Assembly (NCBI GenBank): GCA_934167225.1
Contig: CAKPLD010000048.1
Coordinates: 1-9,409 of the forward strand
Source of the DNA: an uncultured Clostridia bacterium
GTDB taxonomy: Bacteria > Bacillota > Clostridia > TANB77 > CAG-508
DNA: 9,409 bases
Reading direction: 5' to 3'
Part shown: positions 4,342 through 9,409 of the stretch, in pieces
How the letters are laid out: every line of letters starts with the position of its first letter
How positions within the stretch are numbered: position 1 is the stretch's first letter
Made by a program: the position numbers and the translations under genes
The notes under the pieces: model-generated
What the model was told of the DNA's origin: nothing
Database searches by the model: none
Seen by the model: only the letters and a program-made list of their open reading frames with translations

Positions 4342-5983
4342 ATGAAAAAAACAAATGAGAAAGGTATTACATTAATTGCTCTTGTTGTAACTGTGATTGT
4401 AGTAATAATTTTAGCGGGAGTAAGTATATCGATGCTGACGGGACAAAATGGAATATTAGATAATGCTTCGAAAGCCAAAAGGAGTACAAGTGATGCAGGG
4501 GATCTAGAATATTTACAAGTAAAAGCATATGACATACTAACAGACTACCTTATGAAAGGACGGACAAAACAGTGCAGAAAGTGAATTTATCTTAGAAGAA
4601 TTAGGAAAAATTGAGGGGATAACAACAGACGCATCAAAAGGAACAATAATATACAATGGTAAAACCTATGATATAAGTGAAATATTTGGTAGTACAAATG
4701 AACAAAAAAACATAGAATCAAATGGAATAAAACAAGTAACAGCGGCAAATGCAAATGAAGAAGAAAAAGGTTTGCTAGAAAATGAGAATGTAAGAATGAT
4801 AATAAAAGAAGGAGACAGCACAAATGACGAAGAAACAATAAAAGCAATAATACCCAAAGGCTTTTATTACGTAACAGGAAAGCCATCAACAGGGCTTGTA
4901 ATATCTGATAAAATAGGAGACGACGATAATAATTCTCAAGGAGGAAATCAATTTGTTTGGGTGCCATGTAATGGGAATAGTGGTATAACATATGAAAGAA
5001 CAAAAGATGAAAGTACAAAATTTGGGTTGGCATTACAGTGGAAAGATACGGACAAACAATATATGTATAATGATTATACAGATTGGACAGATTGTGGAGG
5101 GGCTAAAGACGGAGACACAATAGATAGTGTAGATAGCGTGCAAAAATATGGTGGATTCTATGTGGCAAGATTTGAAGCAGGTGTGCCAGAAAATGCAGGA
5201 TTTTATGCAAATAGTAATGGTGATTCATATCAAATAAATAAAAACGATACAAAACTTAAACCTGTAAGTAAAAAAAGCAAGCAATGTTGGAATTATATAA
5301 ATCAATTCAATGCTAAAATAGTTTCACAAAATATGTATGAAAATAGTAGTGCTGTAAGTAGTCAATTAATAGATAGTTTTGCATGGGACACAATAATTTC
5401 ATGGTTAAAACAAGATGATGCTAATATAGGAAAAGATAGTACTACCTATGGAAACTATCGAAATAGCAGTGGAATTATAAAGGATACATTGTATTCAATA
5501 CATAAATATATAGAACAAAAGGATCAAAACAAATGGATAAATTATAATCCCGGCAAAAAATATTATAAGGGGAATATAAATTTGGGAAGGAAAATATTAT
5601 CTGAAGAAGATGAAAAAAAATACGAATTTTATACATCTGATATTGAATATGATTTTGAAAAATATTATCATTATGCGTTAATTGAAATAGCTACAGGAAA
5701 TTATAAATCAGAAGATAAGGATAGTAAATCAAATATAAAAAATATATATGATATGGCAGGAAATATGTGGGAATGGACAACAGAGGTTGGTAATCATTCA
5801 ACAAGTGAAACAAAAATTTTACAAGAGAATATAAATAAAGCTACTTGTGCGGTAATTAGAGGTGGAGGCTTTGATAGCAAAGGATTTGATTTTTCAGTTG
5901 CTTTTCGTAATGGTTCATACAGCAGCAATTCTTCAAATTATAACGTTGGCTTTAGAGTAGTTTTATATTTAAATTGTATATAG
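4342..5983 (+). CDS. Pilin-like protein with FGE/C-type-lectin-like domain, +1 frameshift at CGG-A
   Basis: Joined across one frameshift, this is a 546-residue surface or secreted protein. Residues 1-35 (NEKGITLIALVVTVIVVIIL) form a prepilin-type leader and hydrophobic stem like those of clostridial pseudopilin-like proteins; Glu at position +5 is missing. The C-terminal part has the formylglycine-generating-enzyme-like fold: GNQFVWVP (about 201-208), KYGGFYVARFEAG (268-280), DMAGNMWEW (470-478), RGGGF (506-510) and NVGFRVVL (534-541). The cysteines of catalytic FGE are not seen near RGGGF, so binding rather than catalysis is likely. AGGTAGG (4327-4333) before ATG 4342 fixes the start. Zero frame ends at TGA 4582-4584. 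The other frame is closed by TGA at 4553-4555, so the shift lies within 4556-4584. Skipping C4561 of in-frame CGG (codon 74) restores it. It is controlled by its own promoter with an Xre operator candidate. A C-terminal 'AFRNGS..SSNSSNYNVGFRV' resembles variable regions of diversity-generating retroelement targets. Confidence 0.75.
4561..4564 (+). other. CGGA +1 frameshift site in the pilin/FGE-like gene
   Basis: In-frame CGG (codon 74) followed by A. Zero frame continues CGG ACA AAA CAG to a TGA eight codons on; the continuing frame starts at GGA (4562). Removal of one G at 4558-4559 would also restore the frame, so the site is constrained but not unique. Confidence 0.5.
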
Positions 5984-6008
5984 ACAATATAAGATGGAGA
6001 AAATAATT

Positions 6009-6038
6009 AAAATTGGTCAGATAAGTTTGGCCAATTTT
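6009..6038 (+). terminator. Stem-loop after the pilin/FGE-like gene
   Basis: AAAATTGGTCA (6009-6019) pairs with TGGCCAATTTT (6028-6038), 11 bp with one G-U pair and an 8-nt loop. The T tract belongs mostly to the stem and is not followed by more T, so termination may be partial. Confidence 0.5.
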
Positions 6039-6076
6039 ATGGTTCTTGGTAATCTCCAATCAAATAAAAAATCTAA

Positions 6077-6105
6077 TTGACAAATCCCCCAAAACGTTGT
6101 AAAAT
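6077..6105 (+). promoter_or_regulatory. Sigma-A promoter of lysS
   Basis: Perfect TTGACA (6077-6082), 17-nt spacer, TAAAAT (6100-6105), giving a leader of about 37 nt. The short leader leaves no room for a T-box or riboswitch. Confidence 0.75.
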
Positions 6106-6148
6106 ATTGGTATTGCAAAAAAAGAGAAAAAGGAAAGGTGATAACAAA

Positions 6149-7648
6149 ATGGCAAATGTAAAAGAATTAATGCAAGCAAGAAACGAAAAGTTACAAAAAA
6201 TAGAACAATATGGAATAAATCCACATCCAGAAAGATATGAAACAACACACGAAATAGGATCAGCAAGACTTCTAGAAGATGGAACTAAAGATATATCAAT
6301 AGCAGGAAGAATAATGTCAAAAAGGAAAATGGGGAAAATAGCATTTTTAGACTTAAGCGATGTAACAGGACACATCCAACTAGTAATGAAAAGAGACGAC
6401 TTTCCAGAAGGAGAATACAAAAAATTCCATGAAATAACAGACATTGGAGATTTTGTAGGAGTAAAAGGAGAAATATTTACAACACAAGCAGGAGAAAAAT
6501 CATTAGAAGTATATAGTTTCGAATTTTTAGGAAAATCATTAAGACCACTACCAGAAAAATACCATGGACTAGTAAACCAAGAAGCAATATACAGAGAAAG
6601 ACACTTAGACCTAATAATGAATGAAGAAACAAAAAAGAAATTCCTATTAAGATCAAAATTTGTAAGATTATTAAGAGAATTCTTAGACAACCATGGATTT
6701 ATAGAAGTAGAAACACCAGCACTTCAAAATACAGCATCAGGAGCAACAGCAAAACCATTTATAGCACATCATAATGCACTAGATAGAGATGTATATTTAA
6801 GAATATCACCAGAATTAACACTTAAAAAATTGATAATAGGTGGATTTAACAACATATACGAAGTTGCAAGAGACTTCAGAAACGAAGGAATGGATGCAAA
6901 CCACTTACAAGACTTCACAATGGTAGAAGGATATAGTGCATACTGGAACTACGAAGACAACATGAAATTCATGAAAGAAATGATAACATACATATTAGGA
7001 AAATTATATGAAGGAAACCTAAATATCCAAATAGGAGACAAAGTTATCGACTTTGGAGGAGAATGGCCAGTTGTTTCATTTAGAGAATTAATCTTAAAAG
7101 ACTGTGGAATAGATATAGATAAATTTGAAACAGCAGAAAGCTTACTTGCCGAAATAAGAAATCAAAAGATAGACCTAGAAGCTGAAAATATTGAGAGCCT
7201 TGGTAGAGGAAACTTAATTGACCAACTTTACAAAAAAGTAAGCAGACCAAGCATAATAGAACCAACATTTTTAATAAAACATCCAATAGACTTATCACCA
7301 CTTGCTAGAAGCAATGACGAAAATCCAAATTTAACAGATAGATTCCAATTAATAGTAAATGGACAAGAAATTATAAATGGATATTCTGAGCTCGTAGATG
7401 CAAGAGAGCAAGAAAGAAGATTAATAAAACAAAGTGAGTTGAAAGCTCAAGGTGATGAAGAAGCAATGTCAATAGACAAAGAATATATAAGAGCTATGGA
7501 ATACGGAATGCCACCAATTTCTGGTTGGGGATTAGGTGTAGATAGATTTTTACAATTCTTAACAAGTAGCCAAAATATTCGTGATGTTGTTTTATATCCT
7601 TTAATGAGGCCAAGAGATTGGGCAAATGAAAGTGATGAGGAAGAATAA
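6149..7648 (+). CDS. lysS: Lysyl-tRNA synthetase (class II)
   Basis: LysS activates lysine with ATP and charges tRNA-Lys in the cytoplasm. The 499-residue product has an N-terminal OB-fold anticodon-binding domain (about 50-130, ISIAGRIMSKRKMGKIAFLDL) and the class II core: FIEVETPAL at 184-192 (motif 1 region), RDFRNEGMDANHLQDFT at 241-257 (motif 2, usually HNPEFT) and PPISGWGLGVDRF at 455-467 (motif 3). The replacement of PEF by LQDF and of GGLGIGIDR by SGWGLGVDR marks a somewhat divergent LysS. ATG 6149 is chosen because AAAGGTG (6134-6140) precedes it. A longer frame back to TTG 6077 would start inside the promoter. The gene stands alone between its own promoter and a strong terminator. 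It contains no CGG codon in frame. Confidence 0.95.
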   Translation: MANVKELMQARNEKLQKIEQYGINPHPERYETTHEIGSARLLEDGTKDISIAGRIMSKRKMGKIAFLDLSDVTGHIQLVMKRDDFPEGEYKKFHEITDIGDFVGVKGEIFTTQAGEKSLEVYSFEFLGKSLRPLPEKYHGLVNQEAIYRERHLDLIMNEETKKKFLLRSKFVRLLREFLDNHGFIEVETPALQNTASGATAKPFIAHHNALDRDVYLRISPELTLKKLIIGGFNNIYEVARDFRNEGMDANHLQDFTMVEGYSAYWNYEDNMKFMKEMITYILGKLYEGNLNIQIGDKVIDFGGEWPVVSFRELILKDCGIDIDKFETAESLLAEIRNQKIDLEAENIESLGRGNLIDQLYKKVSRPSIIEPTFLIKHPIDLSPLARSNDENPNLTDRFQLIVNGQEIINGYSELVDAREQERRLIKQSELKAQGDEEAMSIDKEYIRAMEYGMPPISGWGLGVDRFLQFLTSSQNIRDVVLYPLMRPRDWANESDEEE

Positions 7649-7672
7649 TTTAATCAAATATTGATGAATTAC

Positions 7673-7712
7673 AAAATAGACATACTTAGGGAAAATCCGG
7701 TATGTCTATTTT
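7673..7712. terminator. Bidirectional terminator between lysS and spoIVA
   Basis: A perfect 13-bp stem, AAAATAGACATAC (7673-7685) with its complement at 7700-7712, and a 14-nt loop. T tracts flank it on both strands, fitting the convergent lysS and spoIVA genes. Confidence 0.85.
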
Positions 7713-7756
7713 CTATTATTAATGAAAAATAGCAATAATTTTTTTACACTTAATTT

Positions 7757-9236
7757 TTATAAAATAATACAAATCAATCCGCCACTACCCTCATTAACAA
7801 TTCTTTCCAAAGTTTCTTGTAACTTAATTTGAGCTTCTTCAGGCATCTTAGCAAGTTTTGTTTGCAACCCCTCATTAACAAGTTCATGTAAACTCTTACC
7901 AAAAATATTAGAATTCCAAATCTTTTGAGGATCACTTTCAAATCCAGAAAGAAGATAATTTACAAGTTCTTCAGACTGTTTTTCAGAACCAACAATAGGA
8001 GAAACTTCAGTTTCAATATTAGCCTTAATAATGTGAAGACTAGGAGCAGTTGCTTTAAGTTTAACACCAAATCTTGAGCCTTGTTTAACCATTTCAGGTT
8101 CTGCTAAAACCAATTCGTCAATTGAAGGAGTAACAATTCCATAACCTTTTCTGTTAACCTCATCTAATGCCTCTGCAATTTTATCATATTTCTTTTTAGT
8201 TTGAGCAAGACTAGTTATTATTGCAAATAAATCAGCTTCATTATTAATTGAAACACCAGTCATTTGAGTTAAAACTTGGTAGAATAAGTTTTCTTTTAAT
8301 GTAATACTAACATTTACTCTACCAGAGCCTAATTCGATATTATCAATTTGGGTTTTGGTTATAATATCAGTTTGATTAATTAATGAACTACAGTTTGAAG
8401 CCTCTTTTAACAAAGAAATATTATCAAAAGCACCTTTTACACTTTGAAAAAGCTCTTGTTTTAGTGGATGAGAAAAATCAAGCCCATTAATCCATTTAGG
8501 AAAAGAAAAGTTAACTTGGCTAACAGGAAATTCGTATAATATTTTCGAAAAAATATTGGTTATATCTGAAATATTTAGTTCTGCACAATTTATAGGAAGA
8601 ACGGTAGAACCATATTTTTTGCATAAATTTTCAGCTAAATTCTTAGTATCGGAATTTTCAGGATGAGCAGAATTTAGTAAAATAACAAATGGTTTGTTTA
8701 TAGCTTTTAATTCAGAAACAACACGTTCTTCTGCTGAAATATAATCTTCTCTTGGAATTTCAGAAAAGCTACCATCTGTTGTGATTAAGATTCCAATAGT
8801 AGAATGTTCTTCTATAACTTTTTTAGTGCCAATTTCAGCAGCCTGTTCAAAAGGAATCTCGGTTTCAGACCAAGGCGTTTTTACCATTCTTGGTTTGTCA
8901 TCTTCAAGATACCCGATGCTGTTTGGAACTAAGTATCCTACGCAATCCACTAAACGAGTTTTTAATTTTAAATTATTATCTATTGTAATTTCAATTGCCT
9001 CATTCGGAACAAATTTTGGTTCTGTTGTCATAATTGTTTTGCCACCGGCACTTTGAGGGAGTTCGTCTTTGGCACGTTCTTTTTTGTACTCATTATTGAT
9101 GTTAGGAATTACAAGCAAATCCATAAATTTTTTTATAAAAGTGGATTTTCCGAGTCCTAACAGGGCCTACAACTCCAACATATATATCACCTTGAGTTCT
9201 TTTGGCAATATCTTGGTATAATCCGAGATTTTCCAT
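7757..9236 (-). CDS. spoIVA: Spore coat morphogenetic ATPase SpoIVA, read through a +1 frameshift at CGG-A
   Basis: SpoIVA polymerises, driven by ATP hydrolysis, into the basement layer of the spore coat on the outer forespore membrane, where SpoVM anchors it. ATG 9236-9234 follows AGGAGGT with seven bases of spacing. Residues 1-28 (MENLGLYQDIAKRTQGDIYV... to GPVRT) are in one frame and all the rest in the +1 frame. The break falls exactly inside the Walker A motif: G24-P-V-R-T then C then GGA AAA TCC ACT (G29-K-S-T). Skipping C9152 yields 492 residues, the length of Bacillus subtilis SpoIVA, with LVDCVGY at 95-101 and the conserved end GSGGLICIIL. Zero frame would give only a 44-residue peptide ending at TAA 9104-9102. 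A sigma-E-like promoter lies upstream, as expected. In a spore former this gene is indispensable for a normal coat, so a dead pseudogene is unlikely. Confidence 0.93.
9149..9152 (-). other. CGGA +1 frameshift site in spoIVA Walker A
   Basis: Minus-strand codon 29 is CGG followed by A. Because Thr28 (ACT) and Gly29 (GGA) of the conserved RTGKST are both present, exactly one base, the C, is left over. The other two sites allow some choice of base; this one does not. Confidence 0.8.
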
Positions 9237-9282
9237 TATTTTTACCTCCTATGTACTTTAATGTTTGTACTTGCTTTTAGTA

Positions 9283-9312
9283 ATTTATATGAAAAAAAAT
9301 AGAGTTTATGAC
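9283..9312 (-). promoter_or_regulatory. Sigma-E-like promoter of spoIVA
   Basis: On the minus strand GTCATAAA (9312-9305), 13 nt, CATATAAAT (9291-9283), about 46 bases before the start codon. It matches the element upstream of the 1201 gene in both hexamers and spacing. Known biology agrees: spoIVA is transcribed by sigma-E in the mother cell in Bacillus. The remaining bases to the window edge (9313-9409) show no gene I can support. Confidence 0.75.
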
Positions 9313-9409
9313 AAAGTTTTTTTAAAACTGTAATTCACAGCTATTAAAACCGGTTCGAATTAGAATAATTATTAATTTTTGGGGGATTAACGGCTCAATA
9401 CGGACTTTA

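Noticed and set aside
4587..5033. 148-codon minus-strand frame rich in Leu, Phe and His
   Set aside because: It is antisense to the pilin/FGE-like gene, has the composition expected from the reverse of AT-rich coding DNA, and has no ribosome-binding site or family resemblance.
6077..6148. N-terminal extension of lysS from TTG 6077
   Set aside because: It would begin inside the -35 box of the lysS promoter; ATG 6149 has a good ribosome-binding site and gives the normal length.
6073..6690. 205-codon minus-strand frame
   Set aside because: Antisense to lysS, which is certain; low-complexity Ser/Phe-rich product and no start signal.
1799..9356. AAACCGGTTC recurring at about 1799-1808 and 9348-9357
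   Set aside because: The first copy is explained by the terminator stem; the second has no partner. With only two short copies, no repeat family can be claimed.
9251..9409. A gene or RNA in the right-hand edge beyond the spoIVA promoter
   Set aside because: One minus-strand frame is open for about 28 codons to the edge but has no recognisable sequence; nothing can be supported.

Overview
The window is AT-rich, its genes use AGA for nearly all arginines, and its Shine-Dalgarno sites are strong. Together with spoIVA, a probable spore-coat gene, whiA and sigma-E-like promoters, this points to a low-GC, endospore-forming member of the Clostridia, possibly an uncultured gut lineage. That placement is inference.

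Layout on the + strand: the tail of an unknown gene (1-33), trmB (46-708), an apparently empty stretch (709-1153) discussed below, a sporulation-type pair (a small ORF at 1201 overlapping a GerQ-like gene at 1355-1738) behind a sigma-E-like promoter, then whiA and hemW as a two-gene operon (1882-3904). A perfect 20-bp bidirectional terminator separates hemW from a convergent Xre repressor gene (4209-3949, minus). Divergent from xre is a gene for a pilin-like protein with a C-type-lectin/FGE-like domain (4342-5983); its promoter contains a 19-bp palindrome that is a good candidate Xre operator. lysS follows with its own promoter (6149-7648), and the window ends with convergent spoIVA (9236-7757, minus), also behind a sigma-E-like promoter.

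Two things stand out. First, the 'empty' stretch 780-1100 has the architecture of a par/Fst-type type I toxin-antitoxin module. A minus-strand mRNA of about 200 nt encodes a 43-residue, strongly cationic amphipathic peptide (TTG start, very good SD). A roughly 70-nt RNA is transcribed toward it from a near-consensus promoter. The two converge on one bidirectional terminator, and two short direct repeats let the small RNA pair with both sides of the peptide's ribosome-binding site and with its start codon. The peptide does not look like Fst.

Second, three genes (whiA, the pilin/FGE gene, spoIVA) each carry a frameshift requiring +1, and all three can be explained at the same place: an in-frame CGG codon followed by A, where skipping the C lets GGA (Gly) be read. 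In spoIVA this Gly is the Walker A glycine, and the corrected protein is 492 residues, the normal SpoIVA length. I found no other in-frame CGG codon in the roughly 2,700 codons of the window. This suggests that CGG is unassigned or starved in this organism and that CGGA acts as a +1 frameshift or quadruplet signal. A systematic sequencing or assembly artefact is the main alternative.
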